A stretch of DNA of 64,000 nt from Ceratopteris richardii (taxonomy: Eukaryota; Streptophyta; Polypodiopsida; Polypodiales; Pteridaceae): positions 59,555,324 to 59,619,323 of the forward strand of contig CM035422.1 of assembly GCA_020310875.1 (NCBI GenBank). The letters run 5' to 3'. Positions within the stretch are counted from its first letter, which is position 1; each line of letters starts with the position of its first letter. The notes under the pieces are model-generated. The model was given only the letters and a program-made list of their open reading frames with translations, had not been told where the DNA came from and searched no databases. The translations under genes were made by a program, and so were the position numbers. Below, in pieces: positions 54,918 to 64,000 of this stretch.

Positions 54918-56136
54918 TGGAACTTAAGAAAACAAAAGTACAATGCAAACTGAGTGTGGAAGAATTACTTCGGGTTAAACCGCAACTATGGAAGCAAATA
55001 GCAGGTCAACTAGAATTAGGGCAAGAGGAGGATGAAAAGGAAAACAAGGAAAAAGAAAATCCATCTAAAATACAAATCCTAGTTGATAAGGTTGGAGAAT
55101 TTAGTGAAGGAGAAGAGGGTAATAGGTGTTTACCTGTCACTTACAACGGGTACATGACCAAAGCTATACTAGAACAGGAGCAAGAGTAGGAATTGCCACC
55201 AAGGAAATTTGGGAGAAATGGGGAAAGCCTGCCTTACGGTCCACATGCATGAAGCTCCAATTAGCAGACGGTCATGTGGAGAAACCCTTAGGAATATTAG
55301 AAAGGATCAAATTAACCACCTGTGGAGTTGAATTTGAACACACATTAGCCATTTGTAAATTTGAAAAGGCTAACAATTACAAAATGATATTAGGATGACC
55401 TTTCATGAGAAAAATGCGGGTAGTGCAAGACTGGGGAAGAGATTCATTATACCTGCAACATCAAGGAAATACCACCAAGATAAACTTGCATACGTTTGCA
55501 TATCGAGATGTCCCCCCACTACAATGGAATCCTATACACAAGGAGGAAGATGACCTATCTATTCATAGTGCTGGGACAAGCGATCAATCATGGAAGTATG
55601 AGGATGCCCAATTATGGATGTGTAAAGAAGCCAAGAAGGAGGAAAATAAAACGCAGTTGTGGCCAATAGGACATCCTAACTACCGACCGGTAGAGGACCT
55701 AAGGTATATGCCTCAAACCTTTCCTGATGAAAACTTTGAACTGCATGGATGGATGGAAATCTTAGCAACCTTAGATGTATGTGTGAATGAGGAAGTCCTA
55801 ACTATGAACGAGTGCATAGACGAGGAAGGCTATGATGTAAACTTGTACATGGTTGTCCTTCAAGAAGTAGAAGCAGGGGAAATCTTGGAAAAAGAGTGGA
55901 AGGAGGAATATGAGAGTATAGAAATGGAACCAGAATTTGATTCAAAAGAGAGCTATCTAGACACCATTCGAACCAAAGAGAAGCAGAAACCGACCAAGAT
56001 TTTGGCAATAGAAGCCGCCCTCATAGTACAAAACCAAGAGGAAAACATGAGTAAAATCGGACCAAATCCTGACCTATTTGAGGTCTCGGAGCATTTTAAA
56101 AGGTATGAAGTAGAAGAGTGAAAGATAGCCATTCAA
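54918..56136 (+). pseudogene. Gypsy protease and linker to reverse transcriptase
   Basis: A frame from 54917 reads CLPVTYNGYMTKAIL, the approach to the aspartic protease site. A one-base loss near 55172 falls in the catalytic Asp codon and shifts the frame. The new frame reads TGARVGIATKEIWEKWGKPA, MKLQLADGHVEKPLGILERI and ANNYKMILG, with a TGA at 55396 and PFMRKMRVVQDWG. This is the full retropepsin pattern (D-T-G, flap region, ILG) with the active Asp destroyed. 55405-56121 is an acidic linker (HKEEDDLSIHSAGTSDQSWK; EVEAGEILEKEWKEEYESIE) ending in TGA (56119). An intact protease would cut the polyprotein. Confidence 0.8.
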
Positions 56137-57177
56137 ATGCCTAAGAGAGAGGCTCGAGAAGGAGAAGCGTACGACAACAAAGAACAAACAAAAAAGATCA
56201 TAGTAACAGTGGAAGATGGAGAAGAAAGATGTACATACATAGGTAAAGATGTGTCCATTGAGGAGGAAGAAGAATTAATACAATTGATCCGGGAATATCG
56301 AGATGTATTTGCATGGACATATAAGGATCTCAAGGGTGTGGAACCCTTGATTTGCTCTCATAGAATACCAATGATGGCTGATGCAAAACCATCGAAACAA
56401 TGCCCTTATACATACAATGAGGTCTATGCAACTAAAATTAAGGAAGAAATAGACAAGCTACTAGCAGTCGGATTCATATATGAAATAGAACACACCGAGT
56501 GGGTATCGCCACTAGTAGTTGTGCCTAAGAAAAATGGAAAACTGAGAGTGTGCATTAACTTGAAAAAGGTCAATGCAGCCACCATACATGACAACTACCC
56601 ATTACCCATCACTGGCCATCTATTGGAAAGAGTTGCAGGAAAAGAAGTCTATAGCTTCCTAGATGGATTCTCTGGATAGAACCAAGTAGCCATAGCTACA
56701 GAGGATCAACATAAGACCGCATTCGCGACTGAATGGGGATTCTATGCTTTCCAAGTGATGCCTTTTGGACTCACTAATGCGCCTGCTACTTTCCAACGAT
56801 CGATGTGTCATGTTTTCAAAGAATTCCTGAAGAAGAGCATGGAAGTGTATGTAGATGACCTATGTACATATTCCAATCAAAGACAAGACCACATTCCTGA
56901 ATTGCGGAAGATATTTAATAAATGCAGACAGTATAGAGTCTGCCTGAACCCGGAGAAGTGTGTCTTCATGGTAAGACAAGGAAAGATCCTAGGACACATA
57001 GTCTCTAGAAATGGAATATCCACAGATGAAGGTCACAAGATTAAGGTCATTTTTGAGCTTCCTAGACCTAAGAATGTGAAAGAGGTGCAAGCATTTATGG
57101 GACATTGTGGATACTACCGTGGATTTATCCACATGTATGCCATAATTTCCAAATCCTTGTATGGACTTTTGACTTAG
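56137..57177 (+). pseudogene. Gypsy reverse transcriptase
   Basis: 56137-56679 gives IDKLLAVGFIYEIEHTEWVS, PLVVVPKKNGKLRVCINLKK and VNAATIHDNYPLPITGHLLE, then FLDGFSG. A TAG at 56677 (usually a Tyr) and the same frame continues: NQVAIATEDQHKTAF, FQVMPFGLTNAPATFQRSM, YVDDLCTYSN (YVDD active-site box intact) and LRKIFNKCRQYRVCLNPEKC, FMVRQGKILGHIVSRNGIST. The palm and thumb regions are complete. A TAG at 57175 ends the piece just before the RNase H linker. Apart from the two TAG codons it reads in one frame. Confidence 0.93.
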
Positions 57178-57700
57178 TTCACATGGACAGAGGAATGTGA
57201 GAAGGCATTCAATGAGTTAAAGAAACGGCTTAGCACAGCTCCAATTCTGAAAACACCAAATTGGAACAAGCCATTTCATATTCATGTGAACGCTCCTAAT
57301 TACACAATAGGATGTATCTTAGCCCAGCCAACCGATGAAGGAAAGTTAGATCACCCAATTGCTTATGCGAGTAGACAATTGAATCAAGCTGAGAGGAACT
57401 ATACAACTATGGAGCGAGAGGGATTAGGAATGGTCTACGCAGTGAAGAAATTTAGACACTATCTCTTAGCCAACAAATTCAAGTTCTTCATAGACCATCA
57501 GGCTTTATTGTACCTAGTCAATAAGCCTTGTAACACGGGGAAACTGGTAAGATGGTTTCTACTATTGATGGAGTTCGAGTTTGAAGTGATAGTGAAAAAA
57601 GGCTACACCCATGTAAGTGCAGATCACCTTTCTAGGTTAACACATGGAGAACCACCAAGTGGAGTACCTGATGATATGCCAGACACTTATTTGCTTAATT
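57178..57700 (+). pseudogene. Gypsy RNase H
   Basis: Continues the RT frame with FTWTEECEKAFNELKKRLST and FHIHVNAPNYTIGCILAQPT. The first acidic residue of gypsy RNase H (D in HVDAS) is Asn here (HVNAP). The frame continues HPIAYASRQLNQAERNYTTM, EREGLGMVYAVKKFRHYLLA (catalytic Glu), FKFFIDHQALLYLVNKPCN (Asp kept) and YTHVSADHLSRL (final Asp kept). No stop within it. The linker GEPPSGVPDDMPDTYLLNLE follows. In the intact element this domain removes the RNA template. Confidence 0.9.
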
Positions 57701-58205
57701 TGGAAGTGTGTCCAAAGTGGGTAGAGAAACTAATTCCGATACTCACTCATGGCCCACAACACTCAATCAATAAAGAGAGTAGAAAGGAAATCTCACAATC
57801 GAGGAATTTGCACATTATTGCGGGAAGTGTGTACTACAAGGAACCCAATGGTGTCTTGCTAAGATGCGTTAAGGAAGACGAACAATTGAAGCTGATTGAA
57901 CAAGCCCATGTGAACAAATGGAGAACACACAAAGGAACTCATGGAGCTATTAGGGAGTTAAAGCGATTAGGAGTATACTAGCCTGACATGCCTAAGGATG
58001 TCCATGATTACGTGAGTAACTGTGCAAAATGTCAAGAAACGATTCCCGAGGATCATACATCCATTTCTTTCTCAACGATAGCACCCAATTGGAGCAAAAC
58101 ATTGGTCAAATTTCTAAAGACGAGGGAACACGAGGAAGGAGTTAGCTCAGCGAGAAAACGATCCCTAGAAGAGATGAGCAAGGATTATGTACTCATAGGA
58201 AGAAA
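57701..58205 (+). pseudogene. Gypsy first H2C2 zinc-binding segment and linker
   Basis: Same frame as RNase H. It reads LHIIAGSVYYKEPNGVLLRC, then IEQAHVNKWRTHKGTHGAIR and, after a TAG (57979), DVHDYVSNCAKCQ. This is the H2C2 pattern of retroviral-type integrase N-termini (two His, then C-x2-C). It is followed by about 55 residues (EDHTSISFSTIAPNWSKTLV; HEEGVSSARKRSLEEMSKDY) before a second such segment. Gypsy elements normally have one. It could be a duplicated integrase N-terminus or the relic of a second integrase. Confidence 0.7.
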
Positions 58206-59447
58206 TTGTTCAAGAGAGGAAAAGACAACCAATTACGACTATGTGTGCACGAGGGAGAATATTTACCTGTATTAGAGATGGCACACGCAGGTGCGACAGG
58301 AGGTCATTTTTCAGCTGAGAGAACCGTGAAAATGATCCTCTTCGCGGTCTTGTGGTGGCCAACTTTACATATGGATGCTTCGACATATGTACAAAGCTGC
58401 GAGACATGCCAAAGGGCCAAGTACCCTATTCGGAGAGATGACATGCCATTGAGACCTATATTTTGTGCCAAAGCATTTTCTAAATGGGGTATTGACTTCA
58501 TAGGACCCATTAACCCACCGGCCAAAGGGTCACATGCCGAATATATCATAGTAGCCATCGATTACTTAACAAAATGGGTAGAGGCAAAGGCTACTAGAAG
58601 GAATGATGCTCAAACCACTGCTACGTTTCTTTTTTAGCATATATTCACTCATTTCGGATTACCAATTGAAATTGTGAGTGACTGAGGAACACACTTCATT
58701 AATGAGGTGATAGAGTCTCTAATGAATGATTTTTTAGTGATCCATAAAAAATCAGCCCCATACCATCCCCAAGCCAATGGGTAAGCGAAAAGTTCCAATA
58801 AGGTGTTATGCACGGTATTGACAAAGATTGTCAATAATGGGAGGTCTGACTGGGACAAACAATTGCATCATGCAATTTGGGCCTTCCGAGTCACGTACAA
58901 GACTGCCATTGGAACTACCCCATTCAATTTAGTATACAGACAGAACGCAATTCTACCAATTGATTTCTTGATACCCACCTTGAGAGTGACCCAACAGTAT
59001 GAATGGACATGGCATGAATTATCCCAACAACTAGACCAAATAGAGAAGCTGCATGAAACTAGGTTGCAAGCTATCGCAGGAATATATGCGGCAAAGAGAA
59101 GTCAAAAGGCGTATTATGATGCTCACATCAAAGACAAAGGACTAAAAGAAGGAGACCTAGTCCTGGTCTACACCTTGAAGCAACATGCCAAAAAGTTACA
59201 AAAATGCAGATATGGACCTCTAATCATTAACAGGATCTCGACGAGTGGAGCAGTTAATCTAGCCACTCTGGATGGAGACATTCTTCCTAACTACATAAGT
59301 GGATGCAGAGTGAAACGATTCATGGATCCATTGACGGATCACATGTTAGCATGTCTCGTAGGTGCGCAAAATAGGAAGAAAGAGGAAGAACGGATTAGAG
59401 AAGAGGCACGGCAAGAAGCCTTGGAACGTATTAAGAAACGGAAATAG
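58206..59447 (+). pseudogene. Gypsy integrase
   Basis: A phase change near 58206 opens FKRGKDNQLRLCVHEGEYLP, then the second H2C2 (MAHAGATGGHFSAERT, with YVQSCETCQRAK). The core shows FSKWGIDFIGPINPPA (first Asp) and IVAIDYLTKWVEAKATR; stops follow at 58635 (TAG), 58682 (TGA, an Arg position before GTHF) and 58781 (TAA). The second Asp is in EIVSD. The catalytic Glu, expected in NGxAExxNK, is Lys (A-K-S-S-N-K, about 58787). The C-terminal arm is long and intact (WDKQLHHAIWAFRVTYKTAI; GTTPFNLVYRQNAILPIDFL; YTLKQHAKKLQKCRYGPLII; SGAVNLATLDGDILPNYISG). No chromodomain. Integration could not be catalysed. Confidence 0.9.
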
Positions 59448-60446
59448 TGGATTAGGCAAAGGGACGAACGGTATCTCCAAGGGGAAGAGCATGTCCCCAT
59501 GGCTAATTATGAAGTCCCTAATTCTGACACGACTAATGCCTACATGTCACAACCCTACCTAAACCTAGGGATTGGCAAGACAGAGTACAAATTGACACAC
59601 GAAAGCTCATATGAAAGGTATCGGATGTCAAATCATAGAATGCATGGGAGAAACTAATGTATCCCTCTACCTAGGAAATTCCTCCTTGTGGAACAACGAG
59701 TCTTAGTGTGCAAGGACGAAGACTTAATAGAAGACTTGATTCTAGGACAGGATTGGATCATCGAGAATGAAGTAAGCATCCACCTAGCGCAAGGCTATAT
59801 TTAAGCCAAGATAGGACACAAGGAAGTTTTTAGTCTATTAGGGGAGAAGCCCTCACCGAAACTGGAAGCCATTGAAAGTGTGGAAGAACTCCAAGAAGAG
59901 CACTTAGAACATGATCCCAGCCCCAATCCTTCAGAAGTAAGTTTGGACAAAGCAGAAAGTTCAAACCCTAACTTGTCCAAGGAAGAAGTGAATTCATCCA
60001 ATTCAATTGGTGAACGACCAGACACTAGGGAAACCAACACTCTGAGAGTTTCTCACACGACAGAAGGATCACCAATTTGGAAAACCACAATCAAATACTC
60101 GCATCCAGGAAAGGTCAGGTTCAAATGGGTACGCAAGGATCAAGTGCAGAAACCAGAGAACGCTACACCAACTCATGAGGAGAAAAAGGAGGACAAGAAG
60201 TCAGCTTCATCGAAATCCGAACCAAAAAGACTCTTGAAAGTATGGCTCCCTAAGCCTTTGATTGAAGCTCAAAAGGCACGACAACAGATATGGATTCCCA
60301 AGAAGGTCAGACAAGCAGCCAATCAAGAGGTAAGCAAACAGGAGGATACATTACACCGAGACATTCGGACAACAAAGCCAAGACAGACTCGTAGAAACTT
60401 GCAGAGAAAAACCTCTATCACTAGGACATCAGAAGAAACAAAATAA
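59448..60446 (+). pseudogene. Gypsy pol C-terminal extension with a retropepsin-like motif
   Basis: The integrase frame continues past a TAG (59445) for about 333 codons, broken by TAA at 59655 and 59802. It contains NSDTTNAYMSQPYLNLG and later VLVCKDEDLIEDLILGQDWI. The latter resembles the C-terminal half of retropepsin-like domains (...D-x-I-L-G-x-D-W...). The Gly of a D-T-G triad would be Thr (D-T-T). After that the protein is acidic and Ser-rich, then Lys/Arg-rich (KARQQIWIPKKVRQAANQEV; RQTRRNLQRKTSITRTSEET). Usual gypsy pol proteins end soon after integrase. The function is unknown. Confidence 0.55.
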
Positions 60447-60902
60447 GCTCGAAGGACCAGAGAGAAGACACGACCTATCAATGCGACCACGAAATGGATT
60501 TGGAAACCAAAGCAACTACGAGGAATGGACCACTAGAACAGCAAAGATTCCAATTGCACTCATGAAGTATCGAATGCACCTAAAGTATGCATAATAGGGC
60601 CACATTACGAGGCCAGGCACTCGGCACATGATGTACATAATAAAATTAGTGGTGCACATTCTCCAATGGAGAATATGTCATAGCTTCAACTTCCTTAGGA
60701 ATGGACCTACTATGTAAATAAATAAATGCTTCGGCTATACTAATACTTGCTTTCTTTCAAAAAAGAAATAAAAATATGTGGTAAGAGATATCACTTATAG
60801 AAGCAAGGGAAACGGAGTGACAAAGTGATATGTCATAAACAATGCACCGCACAATTGCTATATCTTCTATTCCAGCTAATGCACCTTTCATTACAAGTGC
60901 AG
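60447..60902 (+). other. Gap between pol and the downstream ORF
   Basis: No coding frame recognised. The last bases before the ATG at 60903 read CACCTTTCATTACAAGTGCAG, a pyrimidine-containing stretch ending in CAG. This would suit a splice acceptor for a subgenomic mRNA. Confidence 0.5.
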
Positions 60903-63900
60903 ATGGCTTCTGAAGATTCTGAAGCAACGATTCAAGAGGCAGAATTGGAATTTCCTCTCCAAAGTGTAACCAAAGCAAAGGGACATTGGTTCAGAGAAGA
61001 TCAACCGGCCGGGGAGTATCTCTTCCTGGTGACTATCAAAATCATGGATACGGATCATAGATTCTTGATTATGTCTCAAGATTTTAAAGTGGTGCATGAG
61101 CTCCCGTCTACAATTGACATCATGAAGAAAGCAGGTATCCACAAGTACTTTGAACTGCCGATCTACAAGCCCGACTCTCAAAGGTGCACACAAGTCATGA
61201 ACACATTACAGCTGGCACTACATGACCCATTGGTGCCTGAGGCTAGAGTCATGGACGGAGTAGGTGAATGGGTAGTCATTCAGTTTACCCATGATTTTAT
61301 TAAAGAAGCTTTCAGATGGGAGAAGGATGGAATCACTGTCTTGAAGGAAGAAAGTCGAGGGGCAAAGACCAGAACATTCACTGACATCAATAGAGTTGAC
61401 ATAGAAGAGGAAGTCAGACTCATTCATCAACACTTCTGCTTCCCAAATATGCATCGATACATTGCCCCTCAGAAGATAATTGTTCAACTACTCTCACATG
61501 CTATCAAACAGATTGGCAATCAAATTAATCTGACTCCATACATACAGGAACGGCTATTTGAGGCAAAGAAGCAATGGAATAACAAGAAGTTCCTAAATGG
61601 CAGTGTAGCTCTGGCCATATTGATTTACCATGCTTTAGGCATTAGAGAGCACCTACAAGAAATGCCATCATCGACTGCTATAGCTAAATATGCAAAGGTT
61701 GCCACAGTCCCCAAAAAAGAAAAGAGGAGTCAAGATCGTTGAGGAGGTAGAAACTAGCTCTCAACCCAAAATGAGAGGAACAAAGAGATTACGGGAGGTA
61801 AAGCAAGTAGAAGAAGAAGTTCCAATTATGAAAAGGGCACACTTAATTCCAAAGAAACGAATTGAAGAGACCAGACCAATTACAGAAGAAGAATTAACTA
61901 AAGCATTGGAAGACACACACCAATATACAGAAGGTCAAATTAATCTACCATTGCAAGGGCACCATTACCAGCAAGCCCACCACAATATGGATGCAAAAAA
62001 GAAGCTCACCAAGGTGCATCGATACAGAGAATTAGGGTTGGATCATTCAAGCTCATCTTCGGATGCACAAGAAGAACCCGACACATCCTTATTAAATGTG
62101 GATATTCAAAGTGAATCCAAGGATGATGGACAATGGGAGGAACTTAATGTCGTAAACTACAATGAAATAGAAGAGGGCATGAAGGTGAATGACATCCCCA
62201 TCAAACACAATCAAGACACAGCAGGCAAGGAAGCAACAGGAAGGAACACATGTCATCCAACTAAATGATACTTCCAAAATTCTAATCACAGAGACAATGC
62301 TTAAAGGAGAGGAATCAATCAAGAATCCAAAGCAAGAGCCATGGAGGAGGCAGAAAGCCTAAGGAATAGAAACAAAGAGCTAAAAACAGCTCTTCTGAGT
62401 GATCAACCCATAGAAGTTCAGGGAAGACCAGAAAAAGACATCAAGGAAATGGAGGACAAGATAGCTAAGTGTGAAGATCAGCTCAAGCAGGAGCAGGCAA
62501 TCATTGCTGAGTGGGGAAAGAGGTATATGGATGATACCGCAGCTCTAAGGACAAAGTGGGAAAAAGTAGAGAATCGATATTTAGTGCAATGTAAAGAAGA
62601 CACTGATCACCTTGATGTGGTAGCTAAAGAAATTCTCAAAAACAAGGACACAATTGCTAAGGCCAATGAAGAAATCAAGCAAAAAGATGAGATGGTCAAA
62701 CAACTACAAGAGCGATTAGAGTAGAAGGCAACTGAGGGGACACCAGTAGTTCCAAAATCCACAGCGGCTACTGAGGAGATTGAGGTACATCCTCTCTCTC
62801 CCCCCTTACATCATTCACCGATAAGGGAGGATACGGAGATCCAATTTGAACGTAATAATCGAGATATTGCAGAACTGAGCTGACATGAGAGGACACTACT
62901 GGTGTCCCAGCTTATTGGTAAATTTGAAGATCAAATAATCCAGGTCATGAAGGAGGCTAAAATTGAGAGCAAAAACTTGGAACAAATCTTGAAGCCTTTT
63001 AATGTACCATATGGCCTCCTAAAAGAGCAAACGCGGCAATATATAAAGACAACGACAAATAAAGAGCCTGACAACAACCTCCAGTTCAGCAATAACACTT
63101 TCAATTATACTCAAGAGGAATTCGAGAAGGCTGATCCTATATGGAGATGCAAACTTCTGGAGAAGAACCCTACACTGCGGGTACAATGGGAAGCATCACC
63201 ATATGCGCTTCAAGTGAATCCATCTTTTTGTCCAGTACCTCGCAGGCGCTCCTGGTCATAATTTTGGGAAGGACAGCACCAAGGTAGCATAAATAGTCAG
63301 TGGCTAAATTATCCGCTATTACCAAGTCCACCGCATAACTACCTACCAACGGAAGAATACATGGTCAAAACCATGGAATTTTGGATTGTGAGATATGCAA
63401 CTGTACCGGATTTGGCCGTCACAATGACCAATAAAATTTTAGCATGCTCCTGACAGTAATTAAAGTCTTCCAACATGCCAAATATATGTTTTTGAACTTC
63501 ATCGGCATTACACAAGGATCCGAAGTGCTCATTTTTTATCTTTCCACCATCCCGAGCCACTTAACACTTATGGCATACTATTCAAGACTTATGTTTCTGC
63601 CGAGCACATATATGCAAACATTTGAAGAAGCATTTTTCACTGGCTTCTTCGAAATTGATTCAGAAATTTTTGTAAAGATGACTTCAAATCTTAATACAAT
63701 ACTGGTGGCTTATGAGACTAGTTTTTTTGCAGATCACCGACAAGCACTAGAGGATGGAGTGAAGTCAACACAGTGGAAAGAGTTTATGATATGTCACGCC
63801 AACCTGCTTAATCAAAGAGAGCAAACCGCCATTCAAACGTACTCACGTCGCCACAAAAAGCCTGCCGGGGACGACAGAGTTCGGGAGGAGGGACATGTGG

Positions 63901-63959
63901 AAGGGGAATCGACTAAGAAGAGAAGAAGAAGAAAATCAAAGACCAAAATTTTTCAATAA
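60903..63959 (+). pseudogene. Large unclassified ORF downstream of gypsy pol (about 1,019 codons), broken
   Basis: MASEDSEATIQEAELEFPLQ starts at 60903 and reads to 61742. An A6 run (61713-61718) is the likely slip into a second frame (from about 61690), which continues to about 63445 with stops at 62266, 62308, 62722, 62881 and 63259. A second change leads to the frame 63444-63959. Read together, this is one coding unit: an N-terminal globular part (residues 1-270; DHRFLIMSQDFKVVHELPST, VDIEEEVRLIHQHFCFPNMH); a charged linker (KRLREVKQVEEEVPIMKRA); a coiled coil at about 62341-62724 (KEMEDKIAKCEDQLKQEQAI); and a C-terminal part (ADPIWRCKLLEKNPTLRVQW; EAFFTGFFEIDSEIFVKMTS). It ends with a basic cluster (KKRRRRKSKTK). 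No signal peptide or clear membrane segment is seen, so it does not look like an envelope gene although it lies in that position. Family unknown. Confidence 0.65.
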
Positions 63960-64000
63960 ATAATGAAGATAATAAAGCAGAAGAACCACCCTCTGCCCAA

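Larger units (their letters stand above)
48934..64000 (+). mobile_element. Ty3/gypsy LTR retrotransposon of Athila/Tat type, right end outside window
   Basis: Order: 5' LTR (about 48934-49822), Asp-tRNA-type primer site, 1.6 kb leader with a TATCG motif array, ORF1 (51413-52171), gag, zinc knuckles, linker, protease, reverse transcriptase, RNase H, two H2C2 segments, integrase, a pol extension to 60446, and a large downstream ORF (60903-63959). RNase H before integrase is the gypsy order. The primer site and the CX2CX3HX4C knuckles point to the Athila/Tat group. Many stops and frameshifts show it is defective. The 3' LTR is not in the window. Confidence 0.9.

Overview
The window looks like repeat-rich nuclear DNA of a land plant with a large genome. 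It is AT-rich, full of TG/TA microsatellites, and made almost entirely of transposable elements stacked inside one another: Ty1/copia and Ty3/gypsy LTR retrotransposons, a LINE, and a CACTA (En/Spm) DNA transposon. The copia elements have primer sites for initiator Met-tRNA and the gypsy element has an Asp-tRNA-type primer site, both usual in plants. I cannot name the species; a fern, lycophyte or gymnosperm is a guess from overall character. I see no host protein-coding gene, rRNA or tRNA gene that I can support.

Layout. 1-1067: copia fragment (family A, minus). 1064-2390: long inverted repeat of an LTR-like sequence (family E), with a third copy at 3452-3987. 4286-9701: CACTA TNP2 transposase (minus), split by a 1.8 kb insert at 7594-9398. 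9860-11060: SET-domain gene remnant (minus). 11460-12183: small spliced acidic-tailed gene on the plus strand. 13100-18400: minus-strand LINE broken by a truncated family A copia (14923-17612). 19290-43860: an old minus-strand copia (C) whose integrase was hit twice, 21 bp apart. One hit is element B (20054-31777), which itself carries B' (24052-29436). The other is element A1 (31804-42255), which itself carries D (35286-40643). 44905-48691: copia A2 (minus), inside another A fragment. 48934 to the right edge: at least 15 kb of a Ty3/gypsy element of Athila/Tat type (plus).

Elements B and B' can be delimited to the base: both have identical 5-bp target duplications (ATGTA, TTGGT), and the host reading frame resumes after each. 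The relative order of insertion is therefore readable: C first, then B and A1, then B' and D. Every element is broken by stops, frameshifts or deletions. Many stops match CAG-to-TAG or CGA-to-TGA changes, as expected from deamination of methylated cytosine.

The least ordinary parts are these. The SET-domain reading frame lies beside the CACTA transposase. The gypsy leader holds about 30 spaced TATCGTATCG motifs. The same gypsy element has an extra ORF before gag, two successive integrase-type H2C2 zinc-binding segments, a roughly 350-residue pol extension with a retropepsin-like motif, and a roughly 1,019-codon unclassified ORF after pol. An LTR family carries tRNA-like A and B boxes at tRNA spacing.
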